NCBI RefSeq assembly: GCF_003477605.1 | Contig: NZ_QUDR01000001.1 | Coordinates: forward strand, 62,001-126,000 | Length of the DNA: 64,000 nucleotides | Origin: Clostridium sp. AF37-5 | GTDB taxonomy: Bacteria > Bacillota > Clostridia > Lachnospirales > Lachnospiraceae | Direction: 5' to 3' | Part shown: one piece after another, positions 25,626-34,029 of the stretch | Layout of the letters: each line of letters begins with the position of its first letter | How positions within the stretch are numbered: position 1 is the stretch's first letter | The notes under the pieces: generated by a model | Seen by the model: only the letters and a program-made list of their open reading frames with translations | The model's database searches: none | What the model was told of the DNA's origin: nothing | Program-made: the position numbers and the translations under genes

Positions 25626-26652
25626 GACAGAAATTACATTTTTGAGCAGCCGCGGACGTGGGCTGAGTAATGACCTTGCGCTTTTGAAAGATTATCTTGC
25701 GAAACAATCCGGAGAGGATGTAAAGCTCCGCTATTATTTGAATAATGAAAGACATAAAAATCCACTGGCAGCACATGGTTACCGCCGTGCGAAAAAGGAT
25801 TTTATGGAGGGTATGACAAATGTTGTCTGTGTGGATGCTTCTCTATCAACTAAAATTAATAACTTAGCACCGGAAGGCAGTCGGATTTTACTGGGTGTTC
25901 CATATGATTACCAGTTTAAGAATATGTTTTTAATGGAGTCAAAAGGAAAAGAATTTAATTTAAATACCTTTGCAAGATTTACGCACATCATTCCGGGCTC
26001 TCCATTTACAGCAGATTTGTTAAAACGGGCGTATCGTTTAGAAGATAAAGAAATAATCGAGGGTGTTTCCCTGCCGTTTGCCTATGATATAGGGGATGCT
26101 AAAAGAAGAGAGAATGTCTCGGAACTGATTTATTATTACTTTCCGCATGCAAGAGACAAAAAGATTCTTTCTGTTATTGTATATGGTGATGAAGAGATGA
26201 AAAGGAAGGATTGGGAATCTATTGATGTAAAGCAATGGATAAAAGAGCTTGGGGAAGAATGGTTTGTTTTTACAAACAGTGAAATTTTGATGGAAAATGC
26301 ATTTTCTATGGGAAATCAATACAAAAGAAGCTTTGGCTATGTAAACCGGATTCTCCCGGTTCCGGATTTGTTGTATGCTACAGATGTTTTGGTGACAAAT
26401 AACGGACGTTTGGCTTCTGCATTTTCAATTTTAGAAAAGCCTTTATATGTTTGCCACTACAATAAAAATTACTTTGAAAAATATGTTAGTTTAAAATATC
26501 CGGAAATGTATTTTGAAAATGCCGGGAGGTTGTGTGAGGCAGCATATCAGGTGGATGTGTGCAATAGAGCACAGGCGGATTTTAACGCAGGTATGTCATA
26601 TGGTATTGAGAAAAATGTATATGATCAAACGTTGAAATGCTTGTTAGATTGA
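25618..26652 (+). CDS. Degenerate glycerophosphotransferase-like protein, function unknown
   Basis: 344 residues starting inside the stop of the preceding gene. The C-terminal part resembles the donor half of TagF: VTNNGRLASAFSILEKPLYVCHYN aligns by eye, in two pieces, with the VTDYSSVIFEYALLRKPIAFYCYD region of its neighbour. The Asp-Tyr-Ser-Ser core is replaced by Asn-Asn-Gly-Arg, and no WHG or PTFRD motif is seen. It may be an inactive partner of the neighbouring polymerase, or use a different donor. The call rests on that one alignment and on position. Confidence 0.5.
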   Translation: MNETEITFLSSRGRGLSNDLALLKDYLAKQSGEDVKLRYYLNNERHKNPLAAHGYRRAKKDFMEGMTNVVCVDASLSTKINNLAPEGSRILLGVPYDYQFKNMFLMESKGKEFNLNTFARFTHIIPGSPFTADLLKRAYRLEDKEIIEGVSLPFAYDIGDAKRRENVSELIYYYFPHARDKKILSVIVYGDEEMKRKDWESIDVKQWIKELGEEWFVFTNSEILMENAFSMGNQYKRSFGYVNRILPVPDLLYATDVLVTNNGRLASAFSILEKPLYVCHYNKNYFEKYVSLKYPEMYFENAGRLCEAAYQVDVCNRAQADFNAGMSYGIEKNVYDQTLKCLLD

Positions 26653-26672
26653 ATGAGAAAGAGAGGAAAAAG

Positions 26673-27683
26673 ATGAATCGAATTGCAAAATGGGATAATG
26701 CAAAATTTGTGTTAATAATATTGGTTGTTATTTGCCATTTTTACGAAAATTATTTAGGAAGTTCTAAATTGGTAAATTCCTTGTTCTTCTCCGTTTATAC
26801 GTTTCACATGCCGGCTTTTTTTCTGATTTCAGGTATGTTTTCCAAGAAAACCGTGAAGGAAAGAAAAATTGTAAAAGTAGTACCATATCTGCTGGTTTAT
26901 TTGTTTATGAAAATGTTTGGTTATTTTGTATCCGGTATTATGAATGGAGGAACATTTATATCGGTTGATTTCTTCAGGGAACCGGGTGCCGCTTGGTTTA
27001 TTCTTGCGTTATTTTTCATGTATTTAATTACGTTTTATACCAAACAATTTCGACCTGCTTATGTTTTGATTGTATCTGTTTTTGTTTCAATGGCAGCAGG
27101 TTACTCCAATATGGATACGAATCTTTTCTGCTGGTTGAGGATTGCAATTTTTTATCCATTTTTTTATGCTGGATATGCATTGTCAATGGATACAATTACG
27201 AAATGGACAGAAAATAGAAAGTTGAAAATAGTTTCATTGGCAGTTATCCTGATATATTTTTTAGTCTGCTATGTCGGAATTGATAAATTATTTTGGGCGA
27301 GATTTCTGTTGACGGGAAGAAGTTATGAGGCACTTACGCATGGTGCATTTTATGGTGGTATTTTACGGTTGTTTACGTATGTGTTATCCTTTGGGCTTGT
27401 GTTCGCTTTTTTATGCATCATTCCAAAAGGAAAAAATATTTTTTCTCAATTAGGAACGAGAACTTTGGGTGTTTATGTATTTCATTATAATTTCATTAAC
27501 CTTTTTGTGCATTCTTGTTGGTACAAGGCACTATATCATAATTTCCCAAATACATGGGAAATTATACTTGTTTTACTTGGAATTGTGGTGACCTTGATTT
27601 GCTGCTTGAAACCATTTGATGCATGCTGCCGTGCGATTTTGTCCGGTAAATGGAAACTTCGCCTCGATGATGAGTTGAAATGA
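26673..27683 (+). CDS. Acyltransferase family 3 membrane protein (surface-glycan O-acetylation)
   Basis: 336 residues from ATG 26673, preceded by GAGAGGAAAA; an upstream in-frame TTG lies inside the previous gene and has no site. About ten membrane helices. The start WDNAKFVLIILVVICHF with the catalytic-type His at the end of helix 1, and the later TFHMPAFFLISGMF, mark the AT3/fucose-4-O-acetylase-like group. These proteins acetylate sugars or polyols of surface polymers. Substrate not determined. Confidence 0.85.
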   Translation: MNRIAKWDNAKFVLIILVVICHFYENYLGSSKLVNSLFFSVYTFHMPAFFLISGMFSKKTVKERKIVKVVPYLLVYLFMKMFGYFVSGIMNGGTFISVDFFREPGAAWFILALFFMYLITFYTKQFRPAYVLIVSVFVSMAAGYSNMDTNLFCWLRIAIFYPFFYAGYALSMDTITKWTENRKLKIVSLAVILIYFLVCYVGIDKLFWARFLLTGRSYEALTHGAFYGGILRLFTYVLSFGLVFAFLCIIPKGKNIFSQLGTRTLGVYVFHYNFINLFVHSCWYKALYHNFPNTWEIILVLLGIVVTLICCLKPFDACCRAILSGKWKLRLDDELK

Positions 27684-27703
27684 CAAACTATCTGTGATAT
27701 GAT
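27675..27703 (+). promoter_or_regulatory. Promoter of the tarI-tarJ genes
   Basis: TTGAAA (27675-27680), 17-base spacer, TATGAT (27698-27703). Confidence 0.55.
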
Positions 27704-27739
27704 AAAAACAACGAATTTTTTTGGAGGTTTTAGCAGATT

Positions 27740-28453
27740 ATGATATTTGGAGTATTGTTAGCAGGCGGTGTTGGAAGCCGCATGGGAAATGTAGAGAAAC
27801 CGAAACAGTATATGAATATTGGTGACAGACCGATTATTATTCACACAATTGAAAAGTTCTTTGTGAATGATAAATTTGAAAAAATCCTTGTTTTGTGTCC
27901 GGAACAGTGGATTTCACACACCAAGAATCTTATAAAAAAATATTTGGGGGAGACAGACCGTATTGCTGTGATGGCAGGTGGTACAACAAGAAATGAGACG
28001 ATTATGAATGCCATTTCTTATATTGAAGAAAACTATGATGTGGATGATGATACGATTATTTTGACTCATGATTCCGTCCGCCCATTTGTGACACATAGAA
28101 TTATTGAGGAAAATATTCGTTATGCACTGGAGTATGGTGCCTGCGATACGGCGGTAGCTGCGACTGATACGATTGTACAGAGTGAAGATGGCAAGGTGAT
28201 TTCATCTGTGCCGGACCGCAGTAAGATGTATCAGGGACAGACGCCGCAGACATTCCGCTTAAAGAAACTGAAATCGCTGTATGAATCTTTGACCGATGAG
28301 GAAAAGAAAATTCTTACGGATGCAGCGAAGATTTTTGTTATGAAGGGCGAAGACGTATATCTCGTAGAAGGAGAAGTATCAAACATTAAGATAACTTATC
28401 CTTATGATTTGCGTGTGGCAGAAACATTGATTCAGTCGGAGCAGGAGGATTAA
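27740..28453 (+). CDS. tarI: Ribitol-5-phosphate cytidylyltransferase (IspD/TarI family)
   Basis: 237 residues. IspD-type fold with VLLAGGVGSRMGNVEKPKQ, THDSVRPFV, GQTPQTFRLKKL and TYPYDLRVAE. IspD itself and TarI share this fold; here the next gene is a TarJ-like dehydrogenase 6 bases away, so CDP-ribitol synthesis is favoured over isoprenoid synthesis. It would supply CDP-ribitol for a ribitol-phosphate unit in the surface polymer. RBS TTTGGAGG. Confidence 0.85.
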   Translation: MIFGVLLAGGVGSRMGNVEKPKQYMNIGDRPIIIHTIEKFFVNDKFEKILVLCPEQWISHTKNLIKKYLGETDRIAVMAGGTTRNETIMNAISYIEENYDVDDDTIILTHDSVRPFVTHRIIEENIRYALEYGACDTAVAATDTIVQSEDGKVISSVPDRSKMYQGQTPQTFRLKKLKSLYESLTDEEKKILTDAAKIFVMKGEDVYLVEGEVSNIKITYPYDLRVAETLIQSEQED

Positions 28454-28459
28454 GAGCAA

Positions 28460-29485
28460 ATGCTTAATACAGTATACCAGTTGGTGGCTCCTCGTAAATT
28501 CGAGGTCACTTATGAAAACATCGGATTGCAGGATGATGACATTATCGTTCGTCCGACACATCTTTCGATTTGTAATGCAGACCAGAGATATTATCAGGGG
28601 CTTAGGGAAGAACATGTACTTCGTCAGAAACTGCCGATGGCATTGATTCATGAAGGGATTGGTGTTGTACTTCGTGACCCAAGTGGCGAGTTTGAGCCGG
28701 GGGAAGAGGTTGTGATGATACCGAATACACCGGTAGAAGAAGATGAGTTTATTGCGGAGAACTATCTTCGCTCAAGTAAATTCCGTGCCAGCGGATTTAA
28801 TGGATTTATGCAGGAATATGTTAAAATCCGCAAGGACAGATTAGTCCGTCTGCCACAGGGAATCAACAAAGAAGTAGCGGCATTTACGGAAATTGTCAGT
28901 GTCAGTGTTCATGCGATTTCACGCTTTGACCGTTTTGCACATGGTAGAAGAAATGTGGTAGGTATCTGGGGCGATGGTAATTTAGGTTATATTACGGCTG
29001 TGTTTTTCAAAACAATGTTCCCGGATACAAAACTGTATATTTTTGGTGTCAGCAAAGACAAGCTTTCTGATTTTACATTTGCTGACGCAACGTATCAGGT
29101 AAGTGACATTCCGGAGAATATGGAATTAGATCATGCTTTTGAGTGTGTGGGTGGAGCCGGTTCCGGAAAGGCAATCGACCAGATTATTGATTTTATTAAG
29201 CCTGAGGGAACGATCTCTATATTAGGAGTATCGGAGTATCCGGTACCGATTAATACCCGCATGATTTTGGAAAAAGGATTGAGAGTATTCGGAAGCAGCC
29301 GAAGCGGAAGAGTGGATTTTGAAAAGACGGTTGAATTATATAGAGAGCATCCGGAAATTATCAATTACTTGTCTAATATTGTAGGCGCGGTAATTCCGGT
29401 TCGTTCGATAGCTGATATGAAAAAGGCATTTGAGATGGACATTCAGAAGTCCTTTGGAAAGACGATTATGCTTTGGGAGAAATGA
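28460..29485 (+). CDS. tarJ: Ribulose-5-phosphate reductase (TarJ type, zinc-containing dehydrogenase)
   Basis: 341 residues. A medium-chain dehydrogenase with an altered N terminus (PTHLSICNADQRYYQG in place of the classical zinc ligand string, then LIHEGIGVV and PGEEVVMIPNTP), a Rossmann segment GIWGDGNLGYITAVFF, and FGSSRSGRVDFEKTVEL, all as in TarJ. It reduces D-ribulose 5-phosphate to D-ribitol 5-phosphate with NADPH, feeding the TarI protein encoded just before it. Confidence 0.88.
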   Translation: MLNTVYQLVAPRKFEVTYENIGLQDDDIIVRPTHLSICNADQRYYQGLREEHVLRQKLPMALIHEGIGVVLRDPSGEFEPGEEVVMIPNTPVEEDEFIAENYLRSSKFRASGFNGFMQEYVKIRKDRLVRLPQGINKEVAAFTEIVSVSVHAISRFDRFAHGRRNVVGIWGDGNLGYITAVFFKTMFPDTKLYIFGVSKDKLSDFTFADATYQVSDIPENMELDHAFECVGGAGSGKAIDQIIDFIKPEGTISILGVSEYPVPINTRMILEKGLRVFGSSRSGRVDFEKTVELYREHPEIINYLSNIVGAVIPVRSIADMKKAFEMDIQKSFGKTIMLWEK

Positions 29486-29493
29486 GGTATCTT

Positions 29494-30936
29494 ATGATAG
29501 CAGTGATTGTACCAATTTATAATACAGAAAAATATTTACGGGAAACAATAGACAGTGTCATTTGCCAGACACTGTCTTTTGCAGAGCATATCCGGCTGAT
29601 TTTGTTAGATGATGCCAGTACAGATGGCTCATTTGCCATTTGTGAGCAGTATCAGAAGCAGTATCCAAAGCAGATTGTAGTGAAGCACTATGACACAAAC
29701 CAGGGTGTTTCTGCACTTCGCAATGAAGGTGTACGGATTGCGGGAGAGATGGGTGACGAACTTATTACTTTTTTAGATTCGGATGACAAGTTAGCGGATG
29801 ATGCAATGGAAAAAGCGGTGCAGTATTTTGATGCACATGAAGATGTCTTTGTGGCGGCTATAGGAATTCGTTATTTTGATGCTTATGAAGGTGAGCAGCG
29901 ATTAAACTGGCGTTTTGAAAAGACGGATGTTGTTGATATTAAAAAGGATTATACGTATCCTCATTATTATGTAGGCGGCGTGTTTTTAAGGCATGCGGTA
30001 CTTGATGAACTGCATTTTGATGAGTCGCTGAGTTTTTGGGAAGATGCGCTGGCTGTGAATCAGGTGATTGTTTCTCAGGGAAAATACGGATTGATTGCCG
30101 GAACGCATTATTACTATAGAAAGAGAGAAGATGAATCTTCTCTTGTCGATACGGCATGGCATAAAAAAGAGCGTTATACAACGCTGTTATCGTCTGGTTA
30201 TGGACAGTTATTTGCCTACTCAAGGAAAAAGCACCATCGTATTATTCCTTATGTGCAGTACATGGTAGCGTATCATATGCGGCTTATGATGATGAAAAGT
30301 AAGCAGAGCATTATCGAAGAAATTTTGTCGGAAGATGAGTTGGCGGCACTCAGAGATGATGTGCAGAAGGTATTAAAAAAGATAAAAGTGAAATACATTT
30401 TACAGATTCCGACGTCACTTCCGATTATTGAGGGAATGCTCTCAATGCGTGCCGGAAAACAGGTGCGTGCCAAACGTGTCTACAAGGACAATGACTGTGT
30501 ACTTATGTATAAGGGCGTTGAATTAGCCAGAATGTCTGAGCGTTCCGTTAAATTGTTCCATATCATAGAAGATGAGGAATCGGAGTTTAACGGTATGTGG
30601 AGAGGGCGTTTCTGCACACCGATTTACGCTATGAAAAAAGAAGATTATATCTTTGCCGAGCATAACGGTGTACGGATTAATTCAGAAGAATTTATTTGCC
30701 GTAAACAAATTTATATTCTTGGAAAACGTCTGCGATGCTACTATCATGCAGGGTTTGCCATTGCGATTCCGAAAGAATGGGATCGTGCTGTGTTTGGAAT
30801 TCATATTGCAGAAGCAGATGCGGATATTTTGATGAATGAGATTGTATTTAATGAGGTAAGGCTGATTTATTTTGAAGGGGAAACAGAAGAACATGATGAA
30901 TTCGAAATCGACAGAGATGATGAAAAAGACATGTAA
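29494..30936 (+). CDS. GT2 glycosyltransferase with a C-terminal accessory region
   Basis: 480 residues from ATG 29494, which has GAGG eight bases before it. Residues 1 to about 230 form the GT2 domain (VIVPIYNTEKYLRETIDS, LDDASTDGS, GVSALRNEGV, FLDSDDKL). Residues about 300-480 are a mostly beta region ending in an acidic tail (ETEEHDEFEIDRDDEKDM) that I cannot assign; similar tails occur in GT2 enzymes of teichoic-acid loci. It follows tarJ and overlaps the next gene. Confidence 0.82.
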   Translation: MIAVIVPIYNTEKYLRETIDSVICQTLSFAEHIRLILLDDASTDGSFAICEQYQKQYPKQIVVKHYDTNQGVSALRNEGVRIAGEMGDELITFLDSDDKLADDAMEKAVQYFDAHEDVFVAAIGIRYFDAYEGEQRLNWRFEKTDVVDIKKDYTYPHYYVGGVFLRHAVLDELHFDESLSFWEDALAVNQVIVSQGKYGLIAGTHYYYRKREDESSLVDTAWHKKERYTTLLSSGYGQLFAYSRKKHHRIIPYVQYMVAYHMRLMMMKSKQSIIEEILSEDELAALRDDVQKVLKKIKVKYILQIPTSLPIIEGMLSMRAGKQVRAKRVYKDNDCVLMYKGVELARMSERSVKLFHIIEDEESEFNGMWRGRFCTPIYAMKKEDYIFAEHNGVRINSEEFICRKQIYILGKRLRCYYHAGFAIAIPKEWDRAVFGIHIAEADADILMNEIVFNEVRLIYFEGETEEHDEFEIDRDDEKDM

Positions 30937-32425
30937 AGATCATTTTTTTAAAGCGGGGCAATGGTTTTGGTTTGTGTTTGTGTACGGCATTGCTTTGATT
31001 GCCTTTAGCAGTTTGATACAAAAATCTTTTTTTGCGATGATTTTACTGCCAATTGTTGTTTATGGAATATATCATTTTTTTATGAGAGAACGAATTGCCT
31101 TTAAAGAGATAAATTATCAGATTGTTTTTTATGTCATAAGCATTGTTTTTGCTGTGTTTATGTTTTTTGTTGCTTATTCCGTGCGTGTGCAGATTTTTTC
31201 ATGGGATTGGGGAAAAGTAATTCGTTCTGCAAGTGAGTATACATTAACAGATAAGTTGACAGATACTACGTACTTTGCAAGATATCCGAATAATCAGTTT
31301 TGGTATTGTATTTTGACATTCTTTTTCAGAATGGTTCATTTTATATGGCCGGAGACGGGGCTAAATGAATTTTATTTAGCGTCTATAGCACTTGGATGTG
31401 TTATGACAGTGGCATCTATCTTGTTGCTTCATCACATAGCGGTTCTTATTTGGAATGAAAAGAAGGCATTTTTTGTTGGTTTAATGACATGGTTTTGTAT
31501 GCCGTTGTGGTTATGGGCTATGTATGCTTATACGGATATAGCAGGAATGCTTTTGCTGGTAGTTATGCTGTATTGCTACACGAAGGCTGTTTTGAGTGAA
31601 CCCGGCTGGAAAGTTTTTTGCTGGTTGTGCTTATTTGGAGTGGCTGCATCTGCTGCATTTTCAGTTAAAGTTACTGTGTTTATTCTCTTTATTGCAGTTT
31701 TCGCCTGCTTATTACTTCAAAAAAAATCATGGAAAAAGATTATTGCCGGTATTGTCATTGTAGCAATTTCGTTTGGAGTCGGTCATGGATTGTGTAATTA
31801 TGTAAAGTCTTCTGTAATTCCGTTAGAAGAATCGTATTGCGATGCCTATGAATTTCCGCTGACCCATTGGATTATGATGGCACTTGGATATGGGGGATAT
31901 CAGCAGGAGGATGTCGATTTTACCATTTCATTTAATTCATATGAAAAGAAAAAAGAAGCTAATATAAAAGAGATTAAGAAACGATTGAAGGCACGTTCTT
32001 TCCATGAAAGTTTTAAATTTTTTGGTTATGATAAACAAGTTAGAACATGGGGAGATGCTACACTTGCCAGCTGTGTATATTTAGCTGAAGGCCCACAGGA
32101 GCCTGACAATATATTAAAACAATTTGTGACATTAAAAGGAAGCAAATACTGGATAGCTCTTTTGTATATGACGCTATATTATGGCTTAATACTTGTTGGG
32201 ATGTTTTTATCGGCACGATTTGCAGTAAAAAGAAAATCTGATGCAAAAGCGGTGGATATGCCGATTTTTGCTTCAAGTATTACGATGCTTGGAATAGCAT
32301 TGTTTCAGACTATTTGGGAATGTAATTCAAGATATTTAGTTGTATTTATTCCTATTATGATTTTGTTAGCTGCCGATGGCTTTTTTGCATGGAGAGATTA
32401 CCTTAGAGGGGAGAGGATAAAGTGA
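30893..32425 (+). CDS. Multi-pass GT-C/GT39-like membrane glycosyltransferase
   Basis: 510 residues from ATG 30893; a TTG at 30872 is an alternative. Both lie inside the previous gene. About twelve membrane helices. The first large outside loop begins FSWDWGKVIRSASEYT and continues TYFARYPNNQFWY, the Asp-containing pattern of GT-C enzymes and relatives of the protein encoded at 41432. The large loop near residues 300-380 is outside. It probably moves a sugar from a polyprenyl-phosphate donor; the acceptor is unknown. Confidence 0.75.
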   Translation: MMNSKSTEMMKKTCKDHFFKAGQWFWFVFVYGIALIAFSSLIQKSFFAMILLPIVVYGIYHFFMRERIAFKEINYQIVFYVISIVFAVFMFFVAYSVRVQIFSWDWGKVIRSASEYTLTDKLTDTTYFARYPNNQFWYCILTFFFRMVHFIWPETGLNEFYLASIALGCVMTVASILLLHHIAVLIWNEKKAFFVGLMTWFCMPLWLWAMYAYTDIAGMLLLVVMLYCYTKAVLSEPGWKVFCWLCLFGVAASAAFSVKVTVFILFIAVFACLLLQKKSWKKIIAGIVIVAISFGVGHGLCNYVKSSVIPLEESYCDAYEFPLTHWIMMALGYGGYQQEDVDFTISFNSYEKKKEANIKEIKKRLKARSFHESFKFFGYDKQVRTWGDATLASCVYLAEGPQEPDNILKQFVTLKGSKYWIALLYMTLYYGLILVGMFLSARFAVKRKSDAKAVDMPIFASSITMLGIALFQTIWECNSRYLVVFIPIMILLAADGFFAWRDYLRGERIK

Positions 32426-33528
32426 AACACTATCATTTTTCAAAATCCGACACATCAATTGCGAAATTAATTGCTATTAGTTTGATGCTTTTGCATCACT
32501 TATTTGGATTTACGGATCGGATTTTGCCTGAGAATATGTACCAGAGTTTATATATGTTTCGCGGGCAGCCTATAGAAGCAGCAATCTGTGCTTCTTTTAA
32601 GGTGTGTGTTGCGTTCTTTTTGTTCCTTAGTGGATATGGAACATATCTGAGTATGCGTAAAAGTAAATCAATTTCGAAAATGATTGCAAATCGTATATTT
32701 CGGTTTTTAAAATACATATGGCAGGTTATGATTATTTTTGTTCCAATTGATTTTATATTAGGTGTGACAAAGGTAAATCTTACATCCTCATGGACAATTC
32801 AATATGATTTTGAAAGCATTATTCTTAGCATGCTTGGATTTGAAAAGTATAATGGTGAGTGGTGGTTTGTTATGCCATACATATTTTTACTTATGATGAC
32901 GCCGCTTATGCTTCGGTTTTTAAAGAGAAAAAAAGCTGATTTCTTTACAGATTTTCTCGTTGTTTTGGGGATTGCTTTGTTTTCTTTGTATGGTATCCCT
33001 AGGTTGATGAGTTATGATATGTTGGTTGACTTTAAAGGAACAGTATGGGGAATTCTGCTTTGCAACGTTGTTTACCTACTTCCAATTTATCTATTTGGTA
33101 TGATTTTTGCAAAGTATCAGGTATTCTCGTATTATCATCAGATATTACCGAAAGGAATATTAAGTTACCCTGTATTATTATTTGTTGCGGCTGCAGGTTT
33201 TTATATGCGTTATAAAATTGGATCTTCTTATGACTTTTTCCTGGTTGGACCTATGATTTATGCGTGTGTTATGCTTATTAAGAAAATTCCGGGAGTTATC
33301 TGGGTGTCAAAAAAGGCAGGAAGATATATTACTTTTGTTTGGTTGATTCATAGTTTTTACGTGTTTCAATTTGGACAGAAATTTATATATTCCTTCGGAA
33401 ATCCGATATTAATTTTTATCGTGCTGACAGTGGTTTCTTTTGCTTCAGCAGCAGCTGTTTACTGGCTTTTTACCGGATTATCCAAAGGAGTCAAGAAAAT
33501 CAGATGCTTTCATAATCGGACAGTGTAA
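32422..33528 (+). CDS. Acyltransferase family 3 membrane protein
   Basis: 368 residues, GTG start overlapping the preceding stop (GTGA). About ten membrane helices. The start AKLIAISLMLLHHLFGF carries the conserved His pair in helix 1; FFLFLSGYGTYLSM and NGEWWFVMPYIFLLM follow, typical of AT3 proteins. It probably adds acetyl or another acyl group to a surface glycan. Its last 29 bases overlap the convergent KdsC-like gene. Confidence 0.85.
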   Translation: MKHYHFSKSDTSIAKLIAISLMLLHHLFGFTDRILPENMYQSLYMFRGQPIEAAICASFKVCVAFFLFLSGYGTYLSMRKSKSISKMIANRIFRFLKYIWQVMIIFVPIDFILGVTKVNLTSSWTIQYDFESIILSMLGFEKYNGEWWFVMPYIFLLMMTPLMLRFLKRKKADFFTDFLVVLGIALFSLYGIPRLMSYDMLVDFKGTVWGILLCNVVYLLPIYLFGMIFAKYQVFSYYHQILPKGILSYPVLLFVAAAGFYMRYKIGSSYDFFLVGPMIYACVMLIKKIPGVIWVSKKAGRYITFVWLIHSFYVFQFGQKFIYSFGNPILIFIVLTVVSFASAAAVYWLFTGLSKGVKKIRCFHNRTV

Positions 33529-34006
33529 GTCTGTTTTCCAAAATTATATCAATGGCCTCACGTACAGGAGCGCCGCCGGACTTTTGAGTCAGAACAAAAT
33601 CAACATATGGAAGCAATGCGGCAGCGCAGTCAGCCGGTGCAAAGGTAATGCCGGCTGTTTGCATTGCAGACAGATCATTCATATCATCACCAATATATAC
33701 CGTTTGTTCAGGAGTGCAGTCATATTTCGCCATTACATTTTTCAAGATATCAGCTTTATCGCGAACACCCTGATAAAGCACGGTAATCCCTATTTCTTCG
33801 CATCGTCTGGTGACAATTTTTGAACGGCGGCCGGTGATGATAATAGGAACAATACCCTTTTTTATTAAGAGTTTAATACCTAATCCATCTTTTGCGTTAA
33901 ATGCTTTCATTACCTCACCGTCATTACCAATATAAATTTTTCCATCGGTTAATGTTCCGTCGACGTCCATTGCAAACAATTTAATATTTGAAAAATCTTT
34001 TTTCAT
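33500..34006 (-). CDS. KdsC-like HAD phosphatase (3-deoxy-ulosonate 8-phosphate phosphatase type)
   Basis: 168 residues, the compact C0-type HAD of the KdsC family. The nucleophile motif is AMDVDGTLTDGKIYI (Asp14, Asp16), then FNAKDGLGIKLL, IITGRRSKIVTRRCEEIGI and YIGDDMNDLSAM. KdsC removes the phosphate from Kdo-8-P; sister enzymes act on KDN-9-P or NeuNAc-9-P. It is the last gene of a minus-strand operon with a CMP-ulosonate synthetase and an aldolase, so a 3-deoxy-ulosonic acid phosphate is the likely substrate. The stop overlaps the convergent acyltransferase gene. Confidence 0.88.
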   Translation of the reverse strand: MKKDFSNIKLFAMDVDGTLTDGKIYIGNDGEVMKAFNAKDGLGIKLLIKKGIVPIIITGRRSKIVTRRCEEIGITVLYQGVRDKADILKNVMAKYDCTPEQTVYIGDDMNDLSAMQTAGITFAPADCAAALLPYVDFVLTQKSGGAPVREAIDIILENRLTLSDYESI

Positions 34007-34029
34007 GTGAGTACCTCCGGTATTAGTAA

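Noticed and set aside
27740..28453. Calling this gene ispD (isoprenoid pathway)
   Set aside because: The TarJ-like gene is adjacent and both lie in a teichoic-acid island, so TarI is preferred; the fold alone cannot exclude IspD.
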